A stretch of DNA of 13,795 nt from NCBI GenBank assembly GCA_016283605.1, contig JAEENF010000104.1, positions 1-13,795 on the forward strand, read 5' to 3'. Below are positions 1 to 6,277 of this stretch, piece by piece (position 1 is the stretch's first letter; each line of letters begins with the position of its first letter). The notes beneath the pieces are model-generated. The model saw nothing but the letters and a program-made list of their open reading frames with translations, had not been told where the DNA came from and did no database searches. Origin of the DNA: Prevotella sp. (GTDB lineage: Bacteria; Bacteroidota; Bacteroidia; Bacteroidales; Bacteroidaceae). The translations under genes and the position numbers were made by a program.

Positions 1-185
1 GCGTGTCTGCAAGAATATCAATCACAAGTACATGAATGGCATCAACTGCATCTATCTGAACTATAGCCGAACTGAAAGCTTACATTCAGGAAAATCCTGA
101 GATTCGCGACAAGGTCACCGTCAAGGTGGAAGGCGGTGCCATCAGCGTCTCAACAACCGCAATCGACCAGTCGGATGCCGACTAA
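1..185 (+). CDS. 3' end of an unidentified gene, possibly frameshifted
   Basis: The reading frame ending at TAA 183-185 is open only from about position 60 and gives roughly 41 residues ending ISVSTTAIDQSDAD. Upstream of 57-59 (TGA) that frame is closed, while the frame starting at base 2 is open from the window edge to about 92 and reads VCKNINHKYMNGINCIYLNY. Skipping one base near 65 would join the two into a continuous protein (about ...CIYLNY-AELKAYIQENP...), so a one-base insertion or assembly error is plausible. I do not recognise the family. A terminator hairpin begins 25 nt past the stop, as expected for the end of a transcription unit. The existence of a gene end here is reasonably supported by that terminator; its identity is not. 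Confidence 0.35.
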
Positions 186-209
186 ATGTCATCCTGCAGG
201 CAATAAATC

Positions 210-256
210 GAGAGTCCTTCCGTTATTATAGAAGTATGCGGAAGGACTTTCTTTTT
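210..256 (+). terminator. Rho-independent terminator overlapping the next gene's start
   Basis: AGTCCTTCCG (213-222) pairs perfectly with CGGAAGGACT (239-248). The stem can be extended by A-T, G-U and G-C pairs to 210/251. The loop is 16 nt (223-238) and the right arm runs into TTCTTTTT. This is the expected terminator for the upstream gene. The ATG of the OmpA-type gene (236-238) sits at the end of the loop, and the right arm codes for its second to fourth residues, Arg-Lys-Asp. Confidence 0.75.
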
Positions 257-2344
257 ATCATGCTGTGCGTGATGGCCGTGCTGAGTGTTGGGTGCGGTTC
301 CGATCAGGCATTGAAAAAGGCGGAGAAGTACTATGCCCTGGGCGAGTACTACGATGCCGCTGCGCAATTCCGGAAGGCCTATTCGCAAACGCCCGTGAAG
401 GAGAAGGTTCGCCGCGGACAGATAGCGGCGAAGATGGCGGAGTGCTATCGGAAGACGAACAATACGTCGAGGGCGATCACCTCGTACAACAATGTGATCC
501 GAAACAAGCAGGACGACTCGTTGACATACCTGCGTCTGGCGCAGCAGCTGATGAAGAACGGCAGCTATAAGGAGGCGGCAAAACACTTCCAGACGGCCAT
601 TGACAGTTTAGAGTTGAGAACTGAGAACGCTTATCTAGCCCTGGCCAAGAACGGCCTGAAGGCGGCGAAGATGGCGCCACAATGGAAGAAGGAGGGTTCG
701 GCTTATACGGTGAAGCGGATGGACGTCTTCAACTCGCGTCGCGACGACTACTCCCCTGCCCTCGCCGGCGACGACTACGACCAGCTGTTCTTCACCTCGA
801 CACGCAACCAGGCGCAAGGCGACGACCTGAGCGGCATCACCGGTTCGAAAGCCGCCGACATCTTCATGTCGCAGAAGGACGACAAGGGCAAATGGGGCAA
901 GCCGCAGAGCATCGACTCGGAGCTGAACAGCGCCTTCGACGAGGGTGCCTGCACCTTCTCGCCCGACGGACGGTCGATGTACCTGACACAGTGTAAGACC
1001 GACCCCAGCTATCCGCGCTATGCGACGATCGTGATCTCCAACCGTAGTGATGCCTCGTGGGGAAAGCCCAAGGAACTGCATATCTCGAAGGATACCCTCT
1101 CGAGTTTTGCCCATCCGGCCATTTCGCCCGACGGCGAGTGGCTCTACTTCGTGAGCGACATGCCCGGCGGCATGGGCGGACTGGACATCTGGCGCTGTCA
1201 GCTGTTGGCCAATGGCGAGACTGGCGGTGTGGAGAATCTCGGCGAACCGATCAATACGGCCGGCGACGAGATGTTTCCGACGTTCCGGCCTAACGGCGAC
1301 CTCTATTTCTCGAGCGACGGACACCCCGGACTCGGAGGCCTCGACATCTTCATCGCAAAACCCAACGACAATGAGAATTTTACGACAACAAAGACAACTC
1401 TGGCTTATACAATAGAGCATCCGGGCGCACCGCTGAATTCGCAGGGCGACGACTTCGGCATGACGTTCGAGGGACTGCTGAATAAGGGCTTCTTCTCGTC
1501 GAACCGTGGCGATACGAGAGGTTGGGATCATATCTACAGTTTCTTCAATCCGGAGATCATCCAGACGGTCAAGGGCTGGGTGTATGAACAGGACGGCTAT
1601 GAACTGACGGCAGCACAGGTGTATATGGTTGGCAACGACGGTACGAACCTGCGCCTCAACGTGAAAGGCGACGGCTCGTTTACCCAGGAGATCAAGGCCG
1701 GCGTGGACTATGTGTTCCTCGGCACCTGTAAGGGATTCCTGAACCATCAGCAGCAGCTGCGTGTCGATCCGGTGACGGAATCGCAGGAGTACGTGCTGCA
1801 GTTCCCCCTGGCGAATATTTCAGCCCCGGTGCTGATTGAAAACATCTTCTACGACTTCGACAAGGCGACGCTGCGTCCCGAGTCGGCAACGGCCCTCGAC
1901 GAACTGGTGAAGCTGTTGAACGACAACCCCCATATCACCATCGAACTGCGCGCACATACCGACTATAAAGGCTCAGACCAATATAACGAACGACTCTCGC
2001 AACGGAGAGCCGAGAGTGTGGTGAACTATCTGATTGCGCACGGTATTGTGGCAGACCGACTGACGCCAAAGGGCTACGGCGAGAGCAAGCCGAAGACGAT
2101 TAAGCGGAAAGTGGCAGAAAAATATCCGTTCCTCAAGGAGGGCGATGTGCTGACCGAGGACTACATCGCGAAACTCGATGAGGAACAGCAGGAACAGTGT
2201 AATCAGTTGAACCGGCGTACGGAGTTTATAGTGCTGCGGACAACTTACGGTATGTTCGATAAGGAAGGTAAACTCCTACAACAGCCACAAACAGAACAAC
2301 CAGCAGCGGATTCACCTGAAGATCAGCCGTCGGAATCGTGGTAA
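236..2344 (+). CDS. PorE-like OmpA-family lipoprotein (TPR, PD40 propeller, OmpA C-terminal domain)
   Basis: A 702-residue envelope protein. The N-terminus has a short basic start, a hydrophobic stretch and a lipobox-like SVGC with Cys20, so it is probably a lipoprotein (Ser rather than Leu at -3 is atypical). TPR-like helices follow at about 25-150 (ALGEYYDAAAQFRKA, NGSYKEAAKHFQTAI). Next come PD40/beta-propeller repeats at about 170-435 (FSPDGRSMYLT, ISPDGEWLYFVS, FRPNGDLYFSS, each with GGLDI-type strands), a carboxypeptidase-regulatory-like fold at about 445-525, and an OmpA C-terminal peptidoglycan-binding domain at about 535-670 (IFYDFDKATLRP, AHTDYKGSDQYNERLSQRRAESV, ending RRTEFIVL). 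This domain order matches PorE of the type IX secretion system in Porphyromonas, but related proteins are widespread in Bacteroidetes, so the exact role is inferred. ATG 236 is preferred because Met9 would lack the basic residues. A short heptad array lies within the TPR region, and the last 39 codons overlap an antisense gene. Confidence 0.85.
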   Translation: MRKDFLFIMLCVMAVLSVGCGSDQALKKAEKYYALGEYYDAAAQFRKAYSQTPVKEKVRRGQIAAKMAECYRKTNNTSRAITSYNNVIRNKQDDSLTYLRLAQQLMKNGSYKEAAKHFQTAIDSLELRTENAYLALAKNGLKAAKMAPQWKKEGSAYTVKRMDVFNSRRDDYSPALAGDDYDQLFFTSTRNQAQGDDLSGITGSKAADIFMSQKDDKGKWGKPQSIDSELNSAFDEGACTFSPDGRSMYLTQCKTDPSYPRYATIVISNRSDASWGKPKELHISKDTLSSFAHPAISPDGEWLYFVSDMPGGMGGLDIWRCQLLANGETGGVENLGEPINTAGDEMFPTFRPNGDLYFSSDGHPGLGGLDIFIAKPNDNENFTTTKTTLAYTIEHPGAPLNSQGDDFGMTFEGLLNKGFFSSNRGDTRGWDHIYSFFNPEIIQTVKGWVYEQDGYELTAAQVYMVGNDGTNLRLNVKGDGSFTQEIKAGVDYVFLGTCKGFLNHQQQLRVDPVTESQEYVLQFPLANISAPVLIENIFYDFDKATLRPESATALDELVKLLNDNPHITIELRAHTDYKGSDQYNERLSQRRAESVVNYLIAHGIVADRLTPKGYGESKPKTIKRKVAEKYPFLKEGDVLTEDYIAKLDEEQQEQCNQLNRRTEFIVLRTTYGMFDKEGKLLQQPQTEQPAADSPEDQPSESW
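605..628 (+). repeat. Heptad array AGTTTAG/AGTTGAG/AACTGAG inside the OmpA-type gene
   Basis: Three consecutive 7-mers, AGTTTAG, AGTTGAG and AACTGAG, followed by the start of a fourth (AACG), occupy a linker between TPR helices (residues about 124-131, SLELRTEN). Twenty-one bases of array equal seven codons, so the frame is kept. This is the weakest member of the heptad family in the window. Confidence 0.45.
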
Positions 2345-2615
2345 GGAGCACTTCGACGGAAGTGGCGCCTGCAGCGAAGAGTACCATCATGCTGTCCTTC
2401 AGCGACTCCCAACAGCCAAGAACCAGGAACAGAATCAGTCCCACGGAGAGACAGAACCATGTCCAGAGGCGCGCCAGGCGGTGCCCTCGGCTGACGGTCT
2501 TGGAGGGCAGGCTCTCCATCACCCGCTCCGTAAAGCCGTTGTCTTCAATCTGCTGCTGTGCAGCCTCCTTGAAGAAGCTCTCTAATAGAATGTTTTCATT
2601 ATCGGTCATATCCAT
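2226..2615 (-). CDS. DUF5056-type membrane protein, probable partner of the ECF sigma factor
   Basis: A 129-residue protein with a soluble acidic N-terminus (about 1-40, TDNENILLESFFKEAAQQQ, a C-terminally following ERVMESLP), then about three hydrophobic segments (about 46-67, 75-95 and 101-119) and a basic tail. It resembles the DUF5056 family, which in Bacteroides and Prevotella follows an ECF sigma factor gene. The start overlaps the sigma-factor stop by 17 nt, which suggests translational coupling. A cytoplasmic helical head on membrane helices, cotranscribed with an ECF sigma factor, fits an anti-sigma-like role, but no zinc-binding anti-sigma motif is visible, so this is inference. Its 3' 119 nt are antisense to the end of the OmpA-type gene. 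Confidence 0.7.
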   Translation of the reverse strand: MDMTDNENILLESFFKEAAQQQIEDNGFTERVMESLPSKTVSRGHRLARLWTWFCLSVGLILFLVLGCWESLKDSMMVLFAAGATSVEVLLTTIPTADLQVNPLLVVLFVAVVGVYLPYRTYRKLSAAL

Positions 2616-3156
2616 TTTCCTTTAAGTAGCTAGCTAATTTCTCTTTTCCACGTTTAAGATGCGACTTCACCGTATTCTGGGGAATACCGGTGATATCACT
2701 GATCTTATCAATCGGTTGCCCATCAATGAGTTGGAGTGTAATACAGGTACGCTCCTCGTCCTTCAACAGGCTCAAGGCCTTGTAGAGATCCATCTTCAGT
2801 GAAGAGTTGAGCGTGTAGGACTGAGAGTTTGCTGCCGTTCTCCCTGCTTGCTCCCCATCAATGGTGGTCGCCAACTCTGCACTCTGCTTCCTCCGATAGT
2901 CGTAATGCACGTTATACGCTATCCGGAAGAGCCATGTGGAGAAGCTGGAGAGGCCACGGAACTTCGTGATATTCACGTAGGCCTTGATGAACGTCTCTTG
3001 GGCCAGGTCATCGCTCAACGGCTCATCGCCCAACGTCTGGTTGAGGAAGAACCGACGCACAGGAGACTGGTATTTTCTGACAAGCTGGTCGAAGGCCTCC
3101 TTGTTATGGAATACCACCACCTGCGTCACGAGGGCAATGTCGTTGAGCTCTGCCAT
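2599..3156 (-). CDS. RNA polymerase sigma-70 factor, ECF subfamily
   Basis: A 185-residue ECF sigma factor. Region 2 spans about 20-90, with DDLAQETFIKAY, the core-binding and DNA-melting helix, then FSTWLFRIAYNVHYDYRRK. A polar linker covers about 91-118. Region 4 spans about 125-178, with LLKDEERTCITLQLIDGQP and the helix-turn-helix ISDITGIPQNTVKSHLKRGK, which recognises -35-type DNA. Length is normal for the family. It starts 3 nt after the PspC gene stop and overlaps the DUF5056 gene, so it is the third gene of a tight four-gene operon. The signal it responds to cannot be read from sequence; its envelope-type partners suggest a membrane stress input. Confidence 0.93.
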   Translation of the reverse strand: MAELNDIALVTQVVVFHNKEAFDQLVRKYQSPVRRFFLNQTLGDEPLSDDLAQETFIKAYVNITKFRGLSSFSTWLFRIAYNVHYDYRRKQSAELATTIDGEQAGRTAANSQSYTLNSSLKMDLYKALSLLKDEERTCITLQLIDGQPIDKISDITGIPQNTVKSHLKRGKEKLASYLKENGYDR

Positions 3157-3159
3157 ATC

Positions 3160-3351
3160 CTAGTAAAGTCTCTTTTCCGGCATACAGATCCACAACACAA
3201 AGTAGAAGATCACGCCACAGAAGATGGTGAAGATGGTGAGGAAAGCATAGGCGATACGAACCATGACGGGGTCGAACTCCAGATACTCAGCTATTCCTCC
3301 GCAGACACCTGCTATCACTCTATCGTTAGAGCGCATTAATCTCTTACTCAT
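3160..3351 (-). CDS. PspC domain-containing small membrane protein
   Basis: A 63-residue protein that is almost entirely one PspC domain: the N-terminal RSNDRVIAGVCGGIAEYLEFD signature (interrupted by nothing) followed by DPVMVRIAYAFLTIF and a hydrophobic transmembrane helix to about residue 58 (FYFVLWICMP). PspC proteins act at the inner membrane in phage-shock-type envelope stress responses. Here it lies between the DUF6249 gene (8-nt overlap at its start) and the ECF sigma factor (3-nt gap), so stress sensing upstream of the sigma factor is a reasonable but unproven role. Confidence 0.9.
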   Translation of the reverse strand: MSKRLMRSNDRVIAGVCGGIAEYLEFDPVMVRIAYAFLTIFTIFCGVIFYFVLWICMPEKRLY

Positions 3352-4036
3352 AATCCTGAATGTTTGACTGGTTTGACGAATTGTAGTTCTGACGGTTCAT
3401 GAAATCGTTGCGGCCCTGACGGTCCTGACGGGCAATGAACCACTTGCCGAGTCCGATGAAGAACACAAGGGCACCGATACCGACACCAATCTTACCGATG
3501 ATGATACCGAGGAAGATGGCGAGTCCCACGCCGGTGAACATCTGACGGACACCTGACTGATAGTCGCTTGACTCCATCGACCTCGTCTGCTCCTTCAGCA
3601 ACTCGTCGGGAATCGGCTGTCCGTTCTGCATGGCCATCTGAGCCAGTTTGTAACGCTCCCGACGGTTCTTATTGACGAAGTAGAAGATGGTGATGATGAT
3701 GACCAGCGGTGCCAGCAGGAAGATGATGGTAATGACAACGACGCCGGTGATCATACTGGGAATCATACCTCCGCCTACGGCATCCATCACCTCCTTGAGT
3801 TCACGGGCATCACTACTGGAATAAGTTGTACCATGACGATAAGTGATGTACTGATCGTCCTCAGCATCTTCAGCATCTGCATTAGTCGTGTCAGAATAGG
3901 CTTCGATTGCTTCCTTCTTGTTTTTAGTAGAGTCCACCTGCTCCGTACGTGGAGTATGGCGGTGCTTCTGTGCTGCTGCATCGGCATTCATGCTGAGCGA
4001 GAGCACCATGGCGATTGCGATTAAATACTTTTTCAT
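3344..4036 (-). CDS. DUF6249-like membrane protein with signal peptide
   Basis: A 230-residue protein and first gene of the sigma-factor operon. It has a signal peptide (about 1-21, MKKYLIAIAMVLSLSMNADA), then a polar acidic segment (about 22-85). A long hydrophobic segment covers about 91-121, followed by a basic RRERYKLAQMAMQNG motif typical of DUF6249. A SMESSDYQSGVRQMF stretch leads into two glycine-rich transmembrane helices at about 166-200. The tail is rich in Asn, Gln and Arg. Function is unknown. Position upstream of PspC, an ECF sigma factor and DUF5056 implies an envelope-stress module. A TATCTTTG promoter element lies about 59 nt upstream. Confidence 0.75.
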   Translation of the reverse strand: MKKYLIAIAMVLSLSMNADAAAQKHRHTPRTEQVDSTKNKKEAIEAYSDTTNADAEDAEDDQYITYRHGTTYSSSDARELKEVMDAVGGGMIPSMITGVVVITIIFLLAPLVIIITIFYFVNKNRRERYKLAQMAMQNGQPIPDELLKEQTRSMESSDYQSGVRQMFTGVGLAIFLGIIIGKIGVGIGALVFFIGLGKWFIARQDRQGRNDFMNRQNYNSSNQSNIQDYE

Positions 4037-4094
4037 ATCTCTCTTGTTTTTTGAATTCTACAGCCGTTTGACGTAACAAATCATAAATTAGTTG

Positions 4095-4102
4095 CAAAGA
4101 TA
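4095..4102 (-). promoter_or_regulatory. -7 element of the sigma-factor operon promoter
   Basis: On the minus strand this reads TATCTTTG, a perfect match to the Bacteroidetes TAnnTTTG -7 consensus. Transcription would start near 4088, giving a 5' leader of about 50 nt before ATG 4036. No good TTTG -33 element is seen at the usual spacing. It lies within 30 nt of the divergent methyltransferase promoter, so the two may interfere. Confidence 0.55.
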
Positions 4103-4124
4103 GTGTTTTTTCTTCGATTTTTTG

Positions 4125-4132
4125 TAATTTTG
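4125..4132 (+). promoter_or_regulatory. -7 element of the rsmF-like/thyA/folA operon promoter
   Basis: TAATTTTG matches TAnnTTTG. The expected start of transcription, about 6-8 nt after this element, falls at about 4138-4140, directly in front of ATG 4141 (followed by a second ATG at 4144). The mRNA would be leaderless or nearly so. A T-rich stretch occupies the -33 area, but no clear TTTG is present. Confidence 0.5.
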
Positions 4133-4140
4133 CATCGAAA

Positions 4141-5445
4141 ATGATGAATTTACCAGAGGATTTCATCCGCGAGACACGGCAGTTGATGGGCGAAGAGCGT
4201 TTCAATCGCTATCTTGGAGCTTTCGAAGAGGAAGCCCCGGTGAGTATCCGCCTGAATGTAACAGGGGGACGGTTCTTTTGTGACATCGCCGGTGATGTTA
4301 CAAAAGAACCGTCCCCCTGTTACATGCCTGTTCCCTGGTGTAATGAGGGCTTCTACTTAGAGGGAAGACCGCAGTTCACATTCGACCCGCTCTTTCATGC
4401 CGGCTGCTATTATGTGCAGGAGGCTGCATCAATGTTCATGTGCCACATCCTCCGCTCACTATTCACTATTCACTATTCACTATCCACTGTCCTCGACCTC
4501 TGCGCTGCTCCCGGCGGGAAATCGACGGCCATGCGCAGCGTACTGCCTGAGGAATGCGTGCTGGTGAGCAACGAACCTGTTCCCACGCGGGCGCAGATCC
4601 TGTTGGAGAATATCACAAAATGGGGAGCGCCGAATTGCATCGTCACCAACAACTACCCCCGAGATTTCCGTAAGGCGAAGGCGAAGTTCGACCTGATTCT
4701 CTGCGACGTGCCCTGCTCTGGCGAGGGGATGTTCCGTAAGGATCCTGCCACCATCAGCGAATGGAGTCTGCAGAATGTCGAGAAATGTTGGCGTCTGCAA
4801 CGGGAGATTGTCAGCGATGCCTGGGAATGTCTGAATCCTGGCGGCATCATGATTTATAGTACGTGTACCTTTAATACCAAGGAGAACGAAGAGAATGTGC
4901 GTTGGATCATGGACACATACGACGCAGAGCCGATTGCTATTCCTACAGACCCCTCGTGGAACATCACCGGTTCGCTGCTTCCAGGCTTCGATGCTCCTGT
5001 ATATCGGTTTATCCCCGGCATCACGAAGGGAGAAGGACTGTTTGTTTGCGCCCTGCGCAAAGGAATTAAGAATGAAGAATTAAGAATTAAGGATTATGAT
5101 GACCAGACAAGCACAAAAACTGCCCCCAAAAGTAATCATAATTATTCATTATTAAATAATAATCCTTCATTAAAGCGCCTCACCCCCGATCTTCCCCAAG
5201 GCGACTTCCCACGCGTCGACCTCTCCTACTCCGAGGCCTTGAAATATCTGAGGGGCGAGGCCCTCGTACTGCCTGCCGACACCCCTCGGGGCTTCGTCAC
5301 CGTGACCTACAAGGGTATCGCTCTCGGGCCTGTGAAGAATATCGGCAACCGCGCCAACAACCTCTATCCGAAACCTTGGCGCATCAAAACCACTCACCTC
5401 CCCTCGGAACCCGTGGAAATATTATCCAAAATCTATAGTCTATAG
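4141..5445 (+). CDS. RsmF-type 16S rRNA m5C methyltransferase (NOL1/NOP2/Sun family) interrupted by translated repeats
   Basis: A 434-residue SAM-dependent RNA cytosine-5 methyltransferase. The N-terminal domain has LPEDFIRETRQLMG and DPLFHAGCYYVQEAASMF. SAM motif I is LDLCAAPGGKST (118-129). Motif IV is DVPCSGEGMFRKD, with catalytic-loop Cys192, and motif VI is YSTCTFNTKENEEN, with Cys242, the pair used for methyl transfer and product release. The C-terminus (about 350-430) carries the PUA-like/RsmF C-terminal region (PRVDLSYSEALKYLRGEAL, LGPVKNIGNRANNLYPKPWRI). Three surface stretches are encoded by repeats: residues about 39-62 (68-bp palindrome), 105-117 (heptads) and 307-345 (AT-rich heptads). 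Catalytic motifs are intact, so the gene is probably functional. It starts an operon with thyA 23 nt downstream. Confidence 0.9.
   Translation: MMNLPEDFIRETRQLMGEERFNRYLGAFEEEAPVSIRLNVTGGRFFCDIAGDVTKEPSPCYMPVPWCNEGFYLEGRPQFTFDPLFHAGCYYVQEAASMFMCHILRSLFTIHYSLSTVLDLCAAPGGKSTAMRSVLPEECVLVSNEPVPTRAQILLENITKWGAPNCIVTNNYPRDFRKAKAKFDLILCDVPCSGEGMFRKDPATISEWSLQNVEKCWRLQREIVSDAWECLNPGGIMIYSTCTFNTKENEENVRWIMDTYDAEPIAIPTDPSWNITGSLLPGFDAPVYRFIPGITKGEGLFVCALRKGIKNEELRIKDYDDQTSTKTAPKSNHNYSLLNNNPSLKRLTPDLPQGDFPRVDLSYSEALKYLRGEALVLPADTPRGFVTVTYKGIALGPVKNIGNRANNLYPKPWRIKTTHLPSEPVEILSKIYSL
4257..4324. repeat. 68-bp loopless palindrome translated within the methyltransferase gene
   Basis: The left arm 4257-4281 (TGTAACAGGGGGACGG then TTCTTTTGT) and right arm 4300-4324 are perfect reverse complements over 25 bp. 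The centre 4282-4299 continues the symmetry (ACATCGCC/GGTGATGT), with only two G-T mismatches (4282/4299 and 4288/4293) and no loop. It encodes residues 39-62, between conserved SIRLN and VPWC, where relatives have a shorter variable linker. I recall similar GGGGACGGTTCTTTTG cores from REP-like elements linked to RAYT/IS200-type transposases; this is memory, not a search result. Confidence 0.85.
4455..4489 (+). repeat. Heptad array (TTCACTA)n inside the methyltransferase gene
   Basis: Five successive 7-mers: CTCACTA, TTCACTA, TTCACTA, TTCACTA and TCCACTG. They are translated as part of RSLFTIHYSLSTV, just before the SAM motif LDLCAAPGGKS. Thirty-five bases is not a multiple of three, so flanking changes must have restored the frame if this was an insertion. 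Confidence 0.85.
5061..5095 (+). repeat. Heptad array (AAGAATT)n inside the methyltransferase gene
   Basis: Five successive 7-mers: AGGAATT, AAGAATG, AAGAATT, AAGAATT and AAGGATT. They are translated as part of KGIKNEELRIKDYD in the linker between catalytic and C-terminal domains. Local base composition drops sharply to AT-rich compared with the flanking gene. Confidence 0.85.
5134..5175 (+). repeat. Degenerate heptad array (ATTATTC-like), partly inverted relative to 5061-5095
   Basis: Six approximate 7-mers: AATCATA, ATTATTC, ATTATTA, AATAATA, ATCCTTC and ATTAAAG. Short segments are reverse complements of the preceding array: AAGGATTA (5089-5096) with TAATCCTT (5160-5167), and ATTATGAT (5093-5100) with ATCATAAT (5135-5142). 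It is translated as an Asn/Ser/Leu-rich linker (NYSLLNNNPSL). Confidence 0.55.
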
Positions 5446-5464
5446 TCAAAAACTCTAAAGTCAA
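5430..5464 (+). repeat. Heptad array spanning the methyltransferase stop and the gap to thyA
   Basis: Approximate 7-mers AATCTAT, AGTCTAT, AGTCAAA, AACTCTA and AAGTCAA. The TAG stop of the methyltransferase (5443-5445) lies within the array, and the array fills nearly all of the 23-nt gap before the thyA ATG at 5469. Confidence 0.6.
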
Positions 5465-5468
5465 ATAT

Positions 5469-6263
5469 ATGAAACAGTATTTAGACATTCTCAACCGCAT
5501 CCTCACTGAAGGCACCGAGAAAGGCGACCGCACAGGTACAGGAACTATCAGTATCTTCGGCACCCAGAGCCGGTATAATCTCGATGACGGTTTCCCCCTG
5601 CTGACCACGAAGAAACTCCATCTGAAGTCGATCATCTACGAACTGCTATGGTTCCTGAAAGGCGACACTAACGTGAAATACCTGCAGGAGCACGGTGTCA
5701 GAATCTGGAATGAATGGGCTGACGAAAACGGAGAGCTCGGTCCTGTGTATGGGCATCAGTGGCGCTCGTGGCCCGACTACAAGGGAGGTACGATAGACCA
5801 GATACAATACGTTCTGGATCAGTTGAAGAACAATCCGAACTCCCGTCGTATGATTGTCTCTGCCTGGAATGTGGCTGAGGTCAACGAGATGGCCCTGCCC
5901 CCGTGTCATACCATTTTCCAGTTCTATGTGGCTGGCGACCGGCTGTCGCTCCAACTCTACCAGCGTTCGGCAGATACGTTCCTGGGCGTGCCGTTTAATA
6001 TCGCCTCCTACGCCCTATTGTTGCAGATGATGGCACAAGTGACGGGTTATAAGGCCGGTGACTTCATTCATACCACCGGTGATACGCATCTTTATCTGAA
6101 CCACATCGAACAGGCGAAGCTCCAGCTGACTCGCGAGCCCCGTCCACTGCCTCAGATGAAACTCAATCCCGACGTCAAGTCGCTTTTCGATTTCCAGTAC
6201 GAGGACTTCGAACTCGTCGGCTACGATCCACATCCGCACATCAAAGCCGAAGTCAGCGTGTAA
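5469..6263 (+). CDS. thyA: Thymidylate synthase
   Basis: ThyA converts dUMP plus 5,10-methylene-THF to dTMP plus dihydrofolate in the cytoplasm. The protein is 264 residues, the same length as the Escherichia coli enzyme. It begins MKQYLDILNRILTEGTEKGD, with phosphate-binding Arg21 in DRTGTGT. The FPLLTTKKL motif follows, then WNEWAD and GPVYGHQWR. The active-site cysteine is Cys146 in ALPPCHTIFQF. After it come QLYQRSADTFLGVPFNIASYA, HTTGDTHLYLNHIEQ and a C-terminal Val. All hallmark residues are present. The gene lies 23 nt after the methyltransferase and 14 nt before folA, so dTMP synthesis and recycling of its DHF product are coupled in one transcript. Confidence 0.98.
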   Translation: MKQYLDILNRILTEGTEKGDRTGTGTISIFGTQSRYNLDDGFPLLTTKKLHLKSIIYELLWFLKGDTNVKYLQEHGVRIWNEWADENGELGPVYGHQWRSWPDYKGGTIDQIQYVLDQLKNNPNSRRMIVSAWNVAEVNEMALPPCHTIFQFYVAGDRLSLQLYQRSADTFLGVPFNIASYALLLQMMAQVTGYKAGDFIHTTGDTHLYLNHIEQAKLQLTREPRPLPQMKLNPDVKSLFDFQYEDFELVGYDPHPHIKAEVSV

Positions 6264-6277
6264 TAATAACGACAACT

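Noticed and set aside
635..1747. Long minus-strand open frame (370 codons) opposite the OmpA-type gene
   Set aside because: It is antisense to a protein with clear PD40 domains, its product is rich in Arg, His, Val and Leu with no recognisable motif, and GC-rich third positions of the real gene explain the openness.
4455..4489. CRISPR-like array
   Set aside because: Units are 7 bp with no spacers and no cas genes are present; it is a short tandem heptad array.
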